Below are positions 16,951 through 25,893 of a DNA stretch of 64,000 nucleotides, piece after piece. This DNA is from Erythrobacter longus (GTDB lineage: Bacteria > Pseudomonadota > Alphaproteobacteria > Sphingomonadales > Sphingomonadaceae), in NCBI RefSeq assembly GCF_000715015.1, contig NZ_JMIW01000009.1, positions 62,001 to 126,000 of the forward strand. Direction: 5' to 3'. Below the pieces are notes generated by a model. It saw only the letters and a list, made by a program, of their open reading frames with translations, searched no databases and was not told the origin of the DNA. Every line of letters starts with the position of its first letter. Positions within the stretch are counted from its first letter, which is position 1. The translations under genes and the position numbers were made by a program.

Positions 16951-17607
16951 TCAGGCCGTTTCAAACTGTTCGATCACCCATTCTTCGTCTTCTGCTGCCG
17001 CAATCCACTGCGCCATCCAGTCGTGCTCCCAAATCGCCTGCATATAGCTTTGCGCAAAGCCGGGTACGCCAATGCCATAGGTGATAAAACGCGAGACGAT
17101 CGGCGCATAGAAAATGTCCGCTGCGCCAAATGTGCCGAACAGGAATGGGCCAGATGACCCATGGCGCGCACGCGCCTCGGCCCAGAGTTGAAGGATCCGC
17201 ACCACTTCGGACTGGGCTTTTTCGGAAAGGTTTTCCAGCGGCACTCGGCTGCGCACATTCATCGGCATTTCGCTGCGCAATTCGCCGTAGGATGAGTGCA
17301 TTTCCGCAACCATCGCCCGCGCCATGCCGCGCGCCGCCTCATCCTTTGGCCAATATCTGTCGCGCCCAACCTTGTCGGCAAGGTATTCCATGATCGCAAG
17401 ACTGTCCCAGATGACATTGTCGCCATCCCACAAGATTGGCACCTTGCCCGAGGAAGGCTGAAACTCTTCGCCCTGCTTTTGCGTCTCCCAATGCTCACCC
17501 ATAAGCGGCACGGTGATCTCTTCGAAATGCAGGCCCGATTGTTTCGCCGCAAGCCAGCCCCGCAGCGACCAGCTTGAATAATTCTTATTGCCGATAATCA
17601 GTTTCAT
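16951..17607 (-). CDS. Glutathione S-transferase family protein
   Basis: A 218-residue GST. The thioredoxin-like N-terminal domain starts MKLIIGNKNYSSWSLRGWLAAK, with the Ser/Trp-Ser segment at the usual catalytic position, then the cis-Pro motif SGKVPILW and the Glu/Asp-Ser glutathione contact VIWDSLAIMEYLAD. The C-terminal helical domain follows from about residue 85. The YSSWSLR start resembles the GST subgroup often annotated YfcF/maleylacetoacetate isomerase-like, but the substrate is unknown. The ATG at 17607 fits better than the frame start at 17625. Confidence 0.9.
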   Translation of the reverse strand: MKLIIGNKNYSSWSLRGWLAAKQSGLHFEEITVPLMGEHWETQKQGEEFQPSSGKVPILWDGDNVIWDSLAIMEYLADKVGRDRYWPKDEAARGMARAMVAEMHSSYGELRSEMPMNVRSRVPLENLSEKAQSEVVRILQLWAEARARHGSSGPFLFGTFGAADIFYAPIVSRFITYGIGVPGFAQSYMQAIWEHDWMAQWIAAAEDEEWVIEQFETA

Positions 17608-17726
17608 ATGTCTGCCTGCTTCCACCTGACGGGCTGCGAATTCGGGGCCAACCTAGATATTCAGGCTTTCGCTGTCGAGCCTGAACGGGTTACAATAGTG
17701 CATCTAAACCTCCTGGAGCTTGCCTC

Positions 17727-18161
17727 GTGTCCCATTCCCATTCTCGACTGGCCCCATTCCATTTGGCCTTTCCCGTCGACAACCTTGAAGAAGCGCGCCG
17801 TTTTTACGGGCAATTGATGGGCTGTGAGGAAGGGCGATCTTCGGATGAATGGATCGACTTCAACTTTTACGGTCACCAGATCGTCGCTCACCTTGCCCCC
17901 GCCAATAGCCGCGATGCCGCAACCAACCATGTCGATGGACACGGCGTACCGGTGCCCCACTTTGGGCTCGTTCTGGAGATGGATGCGTGGGAGGCGCTCG
18001 CACAGAAATTGCGCGATGCAGGAACGCAATTCGTGATGGAGCCGACCGTGCGCTTCAAAGGCAAACCGGGTGAGCAAGCCACGATGTTCCTGCGCGATCC
18101 AGCGGGCAATGCTCTGGAGTTCAAGGCGTTCGCTGACCGGGGGCAGCTGTTCGCCCGGTAA
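17727..18161 (+). CDS. VOC (glyoxalase/dioxygenase fold) family protein
   Basis: A 144-residue protein with two beta-alpha-beta-beta-beta halves. The first has [27 protein letters not shown] and [13 protein letters not shown], the second has [19 protein letters not shown] and the terminal [15 protein letters not shown], which carries the usual metal-binding Glu. Histidines in the first strand and in YGHQIVAHL may complete a metal site. The start is GTG with GGAG upstream. Substrate unknown. Confidence 0.88.
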   Translation: MSHSHSRLAPFHLAFPVDNLEEARRFYGQLMGCEEGRSSDEWIDFNFYGHQIVAHLAPANSRDAATNHVDGHGVPVPHFGLVLEMDAWEALAQKLRDAGTQFVMEPTVRFKGKPGEQATMFLRDPAGNALEFKAFADRGQLFAR

Positions 18162-18220
18162 GGCGAAATTAACGCTATTCCCAAGCAACCTCTTAGCAAG
18201 CATCCGTTATTTCATGAAGG

Positions 18221-18562
18221 ATGTTGGAAGCTCTAACAGCCATCGTATTCGTAATCGCGTCAGGCAATGTCGCGGCAACGGCGGTATCTGACACACAGGC
18301 AGATAACCCGGCTTCGGTGCAGGCTGATAGGGCGGCTGATACGGCACAAGACAGCAGAACTGCACGGATTGCTCGAATGCGCGCCAAGATGCGTTCATCA
18401 GGGCCAAGAGCATCGCGCGTTCGGTGTGCCCATGAGGCGTGCGACCCGTGCGAGGCAGGCGGCTCAAACACGCCGCAAAATGCACAGGCATCGCGTTCCC
18501 AAGTGGCAGTGAGCAATCGTGCCAGCACGCAGCCGACTTCATGCGATACGCCCACGGCCTAA
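18221..18562 (+). CDS. Hypothetical small secreted protein (weak)
   Basis: A 113-residue frame with a hydrophobic N-terminus (LEALTAIVFVIASGNVAATA) that could be a short signal peptide, followed by a hydrophilic Ala/Arg/Ser-rich part with a CAHEACDPC cysteine cluster. No family is recognised and the ribosome site AAGG touches the ATG. The main support for a real gene is that its GCC-TAA end starts a 14-bp tandem repeat carrying further stop codons, the same arrangement as at mutM and cdd. Confidence 0.4.
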   Translation: MLEALTAIVFVIASGNVAATAVSDTQADNPASVQADRAADTAQDSRTARIARMRAKMRSSGPRASRVRCAHEACDPCEAGGSNTPQNAQASRSQVAVSNRASTQPTSCDTPTA

Positions 18563-18614
18563 ACTTTCAGGCCTGAACTATCGGGCCTAGACTATCGGGC
18601 CTAGACGATAGGGC
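18557..18614. repeat. 14-bp tandem repeat x4, each unit GGCC plus a stop codon
   Basis: Units begin GGCCTAA (18557), GGCCTGA (18571), GGCCTAG (18585) and GGCCTAG (18599) and continue ACTTTCA or ACTATCG. Stop triplets occur at 18560, 18574, 18588 and 18602. With a 14-bp period they cover all three frames, and all three stop codons are used. Confidence 0.85.
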
Positions 18615-18705
18615 AGCGCCCTTCTTCCACAATTGAAAACCGGCCACAGGTGAGCGCACCGTGCGCCCGCATCGCCGCAGCTGACAAATCAATCGCACAT
18701 ACGAA

Positions 18706-18737
18706 ATCGCCGGGCACCCATCAGGGCACCCGGCGAT
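18706..18737 (-). terminator. Hairpin after the curlin-repeat gene
   Basis: ATCGCCGGG pairs with CCCGGCGAT around a 2x2 internal mismatch and a CCC/GGG tip. On the minus strand it lies 43 bp after the curlin stop. The following T-run is weak (TTTCGT), so termination strength is uncertain. Confidence 0.5.
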
Positions 18738-18780
18738 CACAGGCCTCCAGCAAGTGGACAGACTTGCTGGTGTCTTTGAA

Positions 18781-19767
18781 TTACTGGCTTACGCTGGCTG
18801 AGTTGCCATTGCCGGACTGAACAACATCAGAGAAGTTGCCGTTCGTTGCTTGATCGACATCTGCGTCGTTGAAATCGCCGTTCTGCGAAACAAAGCTGGT
18901 GTTGTCATCGCCCGACTGGAGCACGTCGGCCAGGTTGTTGCTGCTCACAGAGCTTGCGCCCTGCTCGATGCCGCTGAAGTTGCCGGTTCCGGACTGGTTG
19001 ACCAGAGCAACGTTGAACGACCCGCCGCTAAAGCCCTGGTCGACGAAGCTCTCGTTATTGTCAGCCAGTTGGTTGACGGTTGCTGTGTTGTTGTCGCCAT
19101 CCTGAAAGATGGTCGAGGTTGTGCCGGTGACCGCTGCGCCGACCAAGCCTTGGTTGACGTCAGCAAAGTTCGTGTCGCCGCCCTGGATCGTCAGGTCGGT
19201 ATTGCCATCACCAATCTGGTCGACAAACACGACGCCGGAGATGCCGGTTTGTGTGACGTCGGACAGGTTGGATGAACCTTCCTGAATGGTTTCTGCGACA
19301 TTGGTCAAACCGCTTTGCGTGATGCTTGCAGTGCTGCCTGAGCCGTTGTCCTGATCGATCAAGGCGATGTTTGAGCTTGAACCGCCACCGTTTCCGGTTT
19401 GCGTGATTGTAGCGGTTGCATCGTCTGACAAAACGTCTTGGACAACGATTGCCACATCATCGGATGCATCACCGCTTTGTGTGACCGTTGACGTGCTGTT
19501 CAGGCCGTTTTGGAAAACGCCTGCTTCGTTTGCGCCAGTTGCGGTCTGTGTGATGGTCGATGTGTTGCCCGTGCCGATCGTTTGATCAACCCCGGCCACA
19601 TTGTTGTCGCCCGACTGCGTCACGCTCGACGTGTTCGAGTTTTCCTGAGAGACATCGGCGCTGTTGCCATTGCCGGTCTGGTTGACGCTTGACGTGCTCT
19701 GCGCAGCTGCTGGAGCCGCCATGGCAAGAGCGGCGATTGATGCGCCTGCAAGGATGATCTTTTTCAT
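18781..19767 (-). CDS. Secreted curlin-repeat (amyloid-like) protein
   Basis: A 328-residue protein with a clear signal peptide (MKKIILAGASIAALAMAAPAAAQ). The rest is about twenty imperfect repeats of the curlin type, S/T-x-x-x-Q-x-G-x-x-N, for example SSVTQSGDNNVAGVDQ and SVSQ at the very end. Curlin repeats stack as beta-strand-turn-beta-strand and form extracellular amyloid (CsgA/CsgB) in enterobacteria. This protein is roughly twice the usual CsgA length, very acidic, nearly free of Lys and Arg after the signal, and lacks cysteine. No csgE, csgF, csgG or csgD is in the window, so export and nucleation partners must be elsewhere or different. A matrix or adhesion role is inferred. Confidence 0.85.
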   Translation of the reverse strand: MKKIILAGASIAALAMAAPAAAQSTSSVNQTGNGNSADVSQENSNTSSVTQSGDNNVAGVDQTIGTGNTSTITQTATGANEAGVFQNGLNSTSTVTQSGDASDDVAIVVQDVLSDDATATITQTGNGGGSSSNIALIDQDNGSGSTASITQSGLTNVAETIQEGSSNLSDVTQTGISGVVFVDQIGDGNTDLTIQGGDTNFADVNQGLVGAAVTGTTSTIFQDGDNNTATVNQLADNNESFVDQGFSGGSFNVALVNQSGTGNFSGIEQGASSVSSNNLADVLQSGDDNTSFVSQNGDFNDADVDQATNGNFSDVVQSGNGNSASVSQ

Positions 19768-20026
19768 TGGGTGTGGTCCTCTGGTCGTTATTGCGCATTT
19801 GCCAGTGGCTCGTGCGCGTTTGCCTGGGACCGGTTTTTACGGCGAACAGTTTCAGCAAAGTTAACAGAGAGGAAATGGCAACCTACGCGAAAATGCGAGG
19901 TTGGTTTTCTATGGTGAACCAAAGCCTTGGTTGAGCATCGCCAATCATGGACAAAGGCGTGAAGGTGTTAACAAGCGGCACGCTCTCGCCCCCGGCTCGC
20001 GGGAAAACACACGGATTTTGCGTTAA

Positions 20027-20752
20027 CTAATTATCGAAGTAACTTGCGCCCAAGGCATCTTCGACAACGGCGGCACGAAGTGCTTCGATCCCCATGCCTT
20101 TTTCGCTGCTCGTTAGGTGGAGCGTGGGAAAAGCAGCCGGGTGTTTGCGCGATTCGTCAGCGATTCGGTTTGCCACACGCTCAAGCTCGCTCGCCTTGAT
20201 CTTGTCGGTTTTGGTAAGAACGATGCGATAGCCAACAGCCGCCTCATCAAGCATCTTCATCATCTCGCGGTCGACCTCTTTAAGGCCATGACGGCTGTCG
20301 ACCAGCACGAGGTTGCGCGCAAGAACCTGGCGGCCGCGCAGATAGGTGCGCACCAGCTTCTTCCAGCGCTCGACCACTTTTACAGGCGCCTTGGCAAAGC
20401 CATAACCCGGCATATCGACAAGGCGAAACAGGGATTTGCCGTCCGGCACATTGGGATCAGCCATGCCGATTTCAAAGTAGTTGAGTTCCTGTGTGCGCCC
20501 CGGCGTGACCGAAGCGCGCGCAATCGACTTGCGGCCCGTGAGCGCGTTCAAAAGCGAGCTTTTGCCAACATTACTTCGCCCGCAAAAGGCGATCTCAGGC
20601 ACGGTGGGTTCGGGCAGAAACTTAAGCTGCGGTGCAGACAGAAGAAAGTCCACGCGGCCTGAAAACAGGCGCGAGGCCTTTCGCTCGCGAAGCTCTTGCA
20701 CCTTGAGTTCAAGGGCGCGCTGTTCCAGCTCTTCTTCAGTTGGGCCAGTCAC
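20027..20752 (-). CDS. engB: Ribosome biogenesis GTP-binding protein YsxC/EngB
   Basis: EngB is an essential GTPase for large ribosomal subunit assembly. The 241-residue product has Walker A GRSNVGKSSLLNALTGR (G1), the G2 threonine in PGRTQELNYFE, G3 DMPGYGFAKA, G4 TKTDKI and a G5-like TSSEKGMG. The start is assigned to the GTG at 20752 (MTGPTEEELEQRALELK), four bases past the yidC stop. The longer frame to 20833 would be a Lys/Arg-rich shadow of the yidC tail. It is the last gene of the rpmH-rnpA-yidD-yidC-engB cluster. Confidence 0.94.
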   Translation of the reverse strand: MTGPTEEELEQRALELKVQELRERKASRLFSGRVDFLLSAPQLKFLPEPTVPEIAFCGRSNVGKSSLLNALTGRKSIARASVTPGRTQELNYFEIGMADPNVPDGKSLFRLVDMPGYGFAKAPVKVVERWKKLVRTYLRGRQVLARNLVLVDSRHGLKEVDREMMKMLDEAAVGYRIVLTKTDKIKASELERVANRIADESRKHPAAFPTLHLTSSEKGMGIEALRAAVVEDALGASYFDN

Positions 20753-20756
20753 GCAG

Positions 20757-22553
20757 TTACGCCCCGCCCTTTTCAGCTTTTTCGCGCTCTTTTGCCTGCG
20801 CTTTTTCCGCTTTCTCTTTTTCCGCAGCAGCACGCAATTGCGGGTGCTTGGAATAGAGATAGCTTTGCTGTGCCACGGTCAGAATGTTTGAGGTTACCCA
20901 GTACAAGAGGAGCCCGGCTGCAAATGGTGCCATGACGAACATCAGCACCCACGGCATCAGATTGAATATCTGCTGCTGCATCGGGTCCATCGCGCTTGGG
21001 TTCAGGCGGAAGGTGAGCCACATGGTGAAGCCCATCAGAACCGCAAGAACGCCGATGCCAAGAAATCCCGGCACGTCGTATGGCAAAAGGCCAAAGGCGT
21101 TGAGGATCGTTGCAGGATCAGGGCCGGAGAGATCCTTGATATAAAGGAACGGTTCGTGCCGCATCTCAATCGCGAGATAGAGCACTTTATAAAGGGCAAA
21201 GAAGATCGGGATCTGAATGATCAGCGGCAAACAGCCAGCGAGCGGATTGACCTTCTCTTCCTTGAACAGCTCAGCAATTTTCGCCTGCTGGGTTTGTTTG
21301 TCGTCCTTGTAGCGCTCTTGCAGCGCCTTCATCTTGGGCTGGATCGCCTTCATCGCTGCCATTGAACCAAATTGCTTTTGCGCAATCGGGAACATCAGCC
21401 CGCGGATAAGGACGGTGAGCAAGATGATGGCGACGCCAAAGTTGCCAACAAGGCCATTGAGCGTGCGCAAGAGCCACAAAAGGGGCTTTTCAAACCATTC
21501 GAACCAGCCCCAGCTGATCGCTTTGCCGAAATAGGTGATGCCGGTATCCTCGTAAGCATCGAGGATTTCGCTGACCTTGGCGCCTGCGAAAAGCTGCGTG
21601 CTTTGCGTCAATGTGCCGCCAGCGGGCACAGTCTTGGCATCATAGATAAGGTCAGTGCGGAACAGATTATCGCCCAGCGAACGCCAGCCAGCGGTGTCCG
21701 TCTCGCCCTCACCCGGGATCAGCAGGCTTGCCCAGTGGGTATCGGTAAATCCGAGCCACGATGCAGCGCCAGCGGGCGTATCTCGGCCAAGTTCAGCAAG
21801 CTCTTCGTAGGAGTTGGGATCATAAAGCGAGCCGCCAAACACCCCGGTGGGCCCTGCGTGCGCAATGAATTGATCGGGCGACGCGTTGGTGCTGGTGCGT
21901 TTGATATAGGCGAAGGGCTGGATGATTGTCGCGGCCTGTGAACCATTTTCGACCGATTGGTCGACGGCAATCATATAGGTGTCATCAATCGCGAACTTGA
22001 TCTTGTAAGTGATGCCGTTTTCATCGGTGCGCGACAGGGTGACCGGCGAATTGACCCCAAGAGTTTCGCCGTCTGCTTCCCAGACTGCGCGGCTCGACAC
22101 ACGTTGGCCTGCGACCACGAAACCAAATTCGGCGAAATGCTCAATATCGGTATTGCCCGGTGCCAGGAAACGCACAGCGCCGCTGTCCTTGTCAGTGGTC
22201 GCGTTGTAATTCTTGAGCACAAGGTCATCGATCCGCGCGCCCACCAGATTGATGGAGCCTGCAACGCTGGGCGCATCGATCTTTACACGGGCTTGCGCCG
22301 CCAAGGCTGTCTTGAGATCAACCGGACCAGATTGCGGCTCCGCTTCACCCGATACGGCGTTGCTCGCAGTGGAAGCGCCAGCGGTGGCTGCGCCAGCAGG
22401 CTCAGCGGTTGAAGACGCCTGCGCGTCCAAATTGGCCTCAGCCACATCCGCCTCAGGAGGGGCCGGGTAAAAATACCGCATCCCCACGTCCCAGCCAAGA
22501 ATAAGCAAGCCTGATAGCAAAACGGCGAGCAGAAGATTACGCTGATTGTCCAA
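20757..22553 (-). CDS. yidC: Membrane protein insertase YidC (Oxa1 family)
   Basis: YidC inserts and folds inner-membrane proteins, alone or with SecYEG. The 598-residue protein begins with a hydrophobic anchor (NLLLAVLLSGLLILGWDVG), then an Ala/Pro-rich linker and the large periplasmic beta-sandwich domain (about residues 75-345). The conserved insertase core from about 360 contains WFEWFEKPLLWLLRTLNG, the RGLMFPIAQKQFGSMAAMK segment with the hydrophilic-groove arginine, and the later helices NPLAGCLPLIIQIPIFFALY. The tail is Lys/Glu/Ala-rich and basic, as expected for ribosome contact. Confidence 0.97.
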   Translation of the reverse strand: MDNQRNLLLAVLLSGLLILGWDVGMRYFYPAPPEADVAEANLDAQASSTAEPAGAATAGASTASNAVSGEAEPQSGPVDLKTALAAQARVKIDAPSVAGSINLVGARIDDLVLKNYNATTDKDSGAVRFLAPGNTDIEHFAEFGFVVAGQRVSSRAVWEADGETLGVNSPVTLSRTDENGITYKIKFAIDDTYMIAVDQSVENGSQAATIIQPFAYIKRTSTNASPDQFIAHAGPTGVFGGSLYDPNSYEELAELGRDTPAGAASWLGFTDTHWASLLIPGEGETDTAGWRSLGDNLFRTDLIYDAKTVPAGGTLTQSTQLFAGAKVSEILDAYEDTGITYFGKAISWGWFEWFEKPLLWLLRTLNGLVGNFGVAIILLTVLIRGLMFPIAQKQFGSMAAMKAIQPKMKALQERYKDDKQTQQAKIAELFKEEKVNPLAGCLPLIIQIPIFFALYKVLYLAIEMRHEPFLYIKDLSGPDPATILNAFGLLPYDVPGFLGIGVLAVLMGFTMWLTFRLNPSAMDPMQQQIFNLMPWVLMFVMAPFAAGLLLYWVTSNILTVAQQSYLYSKHPQLRAAAEKEKAEKAQAKEREKAEKGGA

Positions 22554-22647
22554 GATGAAAGCCTTAAAGTGATCGCTATTCGAAGTGTGTTATATGGGTA
22601 AGACGCTGACGATTCCAATATCCATCACGGTACCGGTCCCAATGCCA

Positions 22648-22857
22648 TTATGGCACCGGGTCATGGCCATGCCCTCCCCAAGGATGGCAGCGCCCTATAC
22701 GCTTTAGCCCCAACCATCCACCCTTAAGGGCACCATGCTTTTGGACTGCCTCAATCATGTACTGGCTGCAAGAGGGGGAATAACGGCAGGTCGGCGGTAA
22801 AATGACCGATGGACCATATTGCCATGCCTTGGCGATGAAGATGAGGACGTGCTTCAT
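22648..22857 (-). CDS. yidD: Membrane protein insertion efficiency factor YidD
   Basis: A 69-residue amphipathic protein that assists YidC-dependent insertion. It has the family core [29 protein letters not shown] with three conserved cysteines, and [20 protein letters not shown] at the end. Its ATG overlaps the rnpA stop by four bases (ATGA), the usual coupling in this operon. Confidence 0.96.
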   Translation of the reverse strand: MKHVLIFIAKAWQYGPSVILPPTCRYSPSCSQYMIEAVQKHGALKGGWLGLKRIGRCHPWGGHGHDPVP

Positions 22858-23270
22858 TTGGGCTTCACATCCCGCCTTCCTCGCCGCGGTCGTCGCCCTC
22901 TGGCGCTGTCGCCTTTGCCCGCTTTTGCGCGTTCCAGCGCCGCCCCAAGCTCTTCGCCCATTTCGGCAAAACCGCGTTCCACCCCGCCTGATCGACCGAT
23001 CAATACATGATCGTGATCAGCCAATCCATGGGTCGGCAGCGCATCTCGAAGAAGCTCGCGAAAACGCCGCTTCATCCGGTTGCGCACCACCGCATTGCCG
23101 ATTTTCTTGGTAACAGTGATCCCGTACCGCATCCCCTCGCCCCCGTTGGGACGGGTCAGCAGGACAAACCCCACTTTCGCATTGCGAAGGCCCTTATTGG
23201 CGGCCAGAAAATCTGAGCGCCTTCTCAACACCTTGGGGGTCAGAGCCTTAGGCGCTGTGAGGGTGAGCAT
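22854..23270 (-). CDS. rnpA: Ribonuclease P protein component
   Basis: RnpA binds the catalytic RNA of RNase P for 5' maturation of tRNAs. The 138-residue product has the conserved [10 protein letters not shown] strand, [28 protein letters not shown] (the RNR RNA-binding signature, read in parts) and the strongly basic tail [11 protein letters not shown]. The start [21 protein letters not shown] at 23270 is chosen over the longer frame to 23291. It lies between rpmH and yidD. Confidence 0.95.
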   Translation of the reverse strand: MLTLTAPKALTPKVLRRRSDFLAANKGLRNAKVGFVLLTRPNGGEGMRYGITVTKKIGNAVVRNRMKRRFRELLRDALPTHGLADHDHVLIGRSGGVERGFAEMGEELGAALERAKAGKGDSARGRRPRRGRRDVKPK

Positions 23271-23305
23271 GGCAGGGGTAAGCATAATCACAACAATAAC
23301 GCATA

Positions 23306-23326
23306 CGGGCCCCCATTGGGAGCCCG
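23306..23326 (-). terminator. Hairpin between rpmH and rnpA (possible attenuator)
   Basis: CGGGCTCCC pairs with GGGGGCCCG on the minus strand with a three-base loop and one mismatch, followed by TATGCGTTATTG. The T-run is poor, so partial termination lowering rnpA relative to rpmH is a guess. Confidence 0.35.
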
Positions 23327-23413
23327 CAAGTTCACATCACATCGGGCCAAACGGCCAATGGCCATTTGCCCAATTGTTATGTGCAACGCGCCGGAAAGGC
23401 ACGCGCTTATACT

Positions 23414-23548
23414 TTATGCAGAAAGCTTGTTACGGCCGCGCTTACGGCGGGCACGCAGCACTTTACGACCACCAGGGGTCGCTTTGCGTGCGAAGAAGCC
23501 ATGCCGACGGGCACGCACAAGATTGCTAGGCTGGAAAGTCCGCTTCAT
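23414..23548 (-). CDS. rpmH: 50S ribosomal protein L34
   Basis: The 44-residue product [20 protein letters not shown] through GRNKLSA matches L34 along its full length, with the [20 protein letters not shown] basic core. The frame is open upstream to 23662 but the canonical start is at 23548. It is the first gene of the rpmH-rnpA-yidD-yidC-engB cluster, so its promoter should lie in the 144 bp before it. Confidence 0.97.
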   Translation of the reverse strand: MKRTFQPSNLVRARRHGFFARKATPGGRKVLRARRKRGRNKLSA

Positions 23549-23692
23549 TGTATCCTCGAAAAATCTCTTGGCTCTAATATGTGCCTGGCTGCCGCCGCGT
23601 GGCTCAAAACAGAGCGATGCGACTGCAACCGGGTTGGGCCGCGTGCAAAACAAGCGGACCACGTCAAGGGCGCGCCACTATGGAAAAGCGTA

Positions 23693-24745
23693 TTATGAGT
23701 CAAGCAAAGACGTATCTGTAAATGCAATCTTCACACCGGTGACGTCGCTGTAATCAATCACAGGCTGCGCGTTAACGAATGTCAATTGACCAAAATCCAT
23801 GGCGGCAATCTGCGCATCTGTGGCGGAAAGGTTATCGCGCACCCGCTCACAAAAATCGCAGACGGCCTCACCCTCATCCGCTTCAAGAACGCGCGCTGCG
23901 TAGCGTTGCGGCGATTGCAGCTCGGGCTTGATCCAGCCGCGCATCTCATCAGCCTTAAGCCAGCGCGCGCTTGCATGGGGCACCGAATTGGTCATCGCGT
24001 AAAATTCACGCGCCTGGCGGCTGCTCATACCCATTTCGACATAGTAATCGAGATAAAGCCGGTGCGCGGGGTGATCGGCGGCAAAATCATCCGCCTCGCG
24101 CCCGTGATTGTCGAGCCATGAGTGAACGGCGAATGTCGCGCCTTCGTCGATGGAGCGGGTGTGCCCGGCCAGGAACAGTTCAACCGCGCCCGAACGCACA
24201 GAGCCACCGCGCGGCACATGGGTGGAAATTCCCGCCTCGCGGATTTTGCGTCCCACAGCGAGATTGGCGATATCATTGCTGGTGCCCGGCGCCTCGACCA
24301 TTTCGAGCGTCTTGATACCGGGAAAATCGCGCAGCATGGCGTCGAAATGTTGCGGGCTGAGGCCATTGGTGGACCCAACCATGCGCGCGACATCGGGGCT
24401 GGTCACAAGAAAAGGTCCGTATTGCGCAAGCGCCATTTCCGGGCGCTTTGCAGGAACAGGTTGCGCATAGCGCGCGGCGCTGCGTGTCTGAGAGACCGCC
24501 CTGCCATTCACAATCGTGGTCACAACCGTCGGCAATGCATCGGCTTGGTCGCCCGCTGCATCATCGGCGACCTTGACCCAGCGACCTTGCACCGGATCCC
24601 ATTCTTCGATCCAGCTTTGCGTTTCGACGGTGCGCGCACCGGTGTGGCTCACATCAAAGGTCTGCGCCATAAGAGCGCCGGAGCCCAAAGTGCCAAGGCC
24701 CAAGGCCATTTGGGCAGCGATTAGTGTTGCGGCAATTCTTTTCAT
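23693..24745 (-). CDS. Secreted ClpP/crotonase-fold protein (COG3904-like)
   Basis: A 350-residue protein with a signal peptide (MKRIAATLIAAQMALGLGTL, cleavage probably after ALMAQ). After a 90-residue variable region it shows a ClpP-like core: YGPFLVTSPDVARMV, SNDIANLAVGRKIREAGISTHVP, SGAVELFLAGHTRSIDEGA and FAVHSWLDNHG. The Ser of the SGAVELF helix start and the His of FAVHSW sit where the catalytic Ser and His lie in related periplasmic predicted proteases; the usual Cys-Ala-Ser-Ala-Cys motif is not kept. It has a late CDFC pair. Activity as a serine peptidase is inferred. The ATG at 24745 gives the signal peptide. It is divergent from comM. Confidence 0.7.
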   Translation of the reverse strand: MKRIAATLIAAQMALGLGTLGSGALMAQTFDVSHTGARTVETQSWIEEWDPVQGRWVKVADDAAGDQADALPTVVTTIVNGRAVSQTRSAARYAQPVPAKRPEMALAQYGPFLVTSPDVARMVGSTNGLSPQHFDAMLRDFPGIKTLEMVEAPGTSNDIANLAVGRKIREAGISTHVPRGGSVRSGAVELFLAGHTRSIDEGATFAVHSWLDNHGREADDFAADHPAHRLYLDYYVEMGMSSRQAREFYAMTNSVPHASARWLKADEMRGWIKPELQSPQRYAARVLEADEGEAVCDFCERVRDNLSATDAQIAAMDFGQLTFVNAQPVIDYSDVTGVKIAFTDTSLLDS

Positions 24746-24908
24746 GCCGGCAATTTTATGCCGCACCCCGTTCACGAACTGCCAAGGTTTATACTTACAA
24801 AGTCCTTGAGTAGTCGCACCAAGCGCCTCGACAATAACGCATTTACTCTTACAAGTGGCGGCTCGGAAAGACGTGCCGGGTGCAAAAACACGTAAGGGGG
24901 GCTGCGGC

Positions 24909-25838
24909 ATGGTCGCACTCATTCGTACAGTCGCGTATCTGGGGCTTGAGGCGCGAGGGGTCGAAGTTCAATGTCAGGTTGCACCGGGGCTACCGCGTTT
25001 TTCTATCGTGGGGCTTCCCGATAAAGCGGTAAGCGAAAGCCGCGAGAGGGTGCAGGCAGCGCTCTCTGCCATGGGCCTTGCGATGCCGCCAAAGCGGATC
25101 ACCGTTAACTTATCACCCGCTGACCTTCCCAAAGATGGCTCGCATTACGACTTGCCGATCGCGCTTGCGCTGCTTGCCGCGATGGGTGTGACCGATGCCG
25201 AACAGTTGAACGATTGGATCGCGGTGGGGGAGTTATCGCTCGACGGGCGCATAGTGGCATCGCCCGGCGTTTTGATCGCAGCGCTGTATGCAAGCGGGGA
25301 GGAGACGGGGCTGATCTGTCCTGCAACCCAAGGGTCCGAGGCGCGTTGGGCAAGCGGTGTGCCGGTTCTGGCCCCGCGCGATTTGGGGAGCCTGCTGGAC
25401 CATCTTAAAGGGGACGCTGTTCTCGACGAACCACCTCGGGGAGAGGTGGATGATCCCGTTGCCTCCACCGATCTCAAGCAGGTGAAGGGGCAGGAAACGG
25501 CCAAGCGTGCTTTGGAAATCGCGGCGGCTGGTGGGCATAATCTCCTGATGTCTGGGCCGCCGGGATCGGGCAAAAGCATGCTTGCGTCCTGTCTTCCCGG
25601 CATTTTGCCAGAACTCACACCGAGCGAGGCGTTGGAAGTGTCCATGGTGCAATCGGTCGCTGGCACTTTGGAAGCAGGCCGGATCAGCCGCGCAAGACCA
25701 TTTCGCGCGCCGCATCATTCGGCCAGCATGGCGGCATTGACCGGCGGCGGGCTAAAGGTGCGCCCCGGCGAAATCAGCCTCGCGCACCTTGGCGTCCTTT
25801 TCCTCGACGAACTTCCTGAATTTCACGGCATTAGGTAG
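24909..25838 (+). pseudogene. comM: comM (yifB), 5' fragment, interrupted by an IS1595-like element
   Basis: ComM/YifB is an AAA+ Mg-chelatase-like helicase that drives branch migration during integration of transforming DNA. The fragment has the N-terminal Lon-like domain (MVALIRTVAYLGLEARGVEV, DLPIALALLAAMG) and the AAA+ Walker A SGPPGSGKSMLASCLPGI, FRAPHHSASMAAL and Walker B VLFLDELPEF. After residue 305 the frame enters the insertion and stops four codons later (HGIR, TAG at 25836). Deleting 25826-29265 rejoins the reading frame exactly with the 3' part, giving about 498 residues, the normal length. The start has AAGGGGGG upstream. The N-terminal piece lacks sensor and arginine-finger regions and is presumably inactive. 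Confidence 0.93.
25818..25825. repeat. Target-site duplication, left copy
   Basis: GAATTTCA, repeated exactly at 29258-29265 on the other side of the element. An 8-bp duplication is the usual size for IS1595-family insertions. Confidence 0.9.
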
Positions 25839-25851
25839 CAAGCGCACCAAT
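25826..25851. repeat. Left terminal inverted repeat of the IS
   Basis: CGGCATTAGGTAGCAAGCGC followed by ACCAAT; it pairs with the right end at 23 of 26 positions. Confidence 0.88.
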
Positions 25852-25893
25852 AGCATTATGGTTGTCACCGCACAAGATTGCTAATGCCACCAT

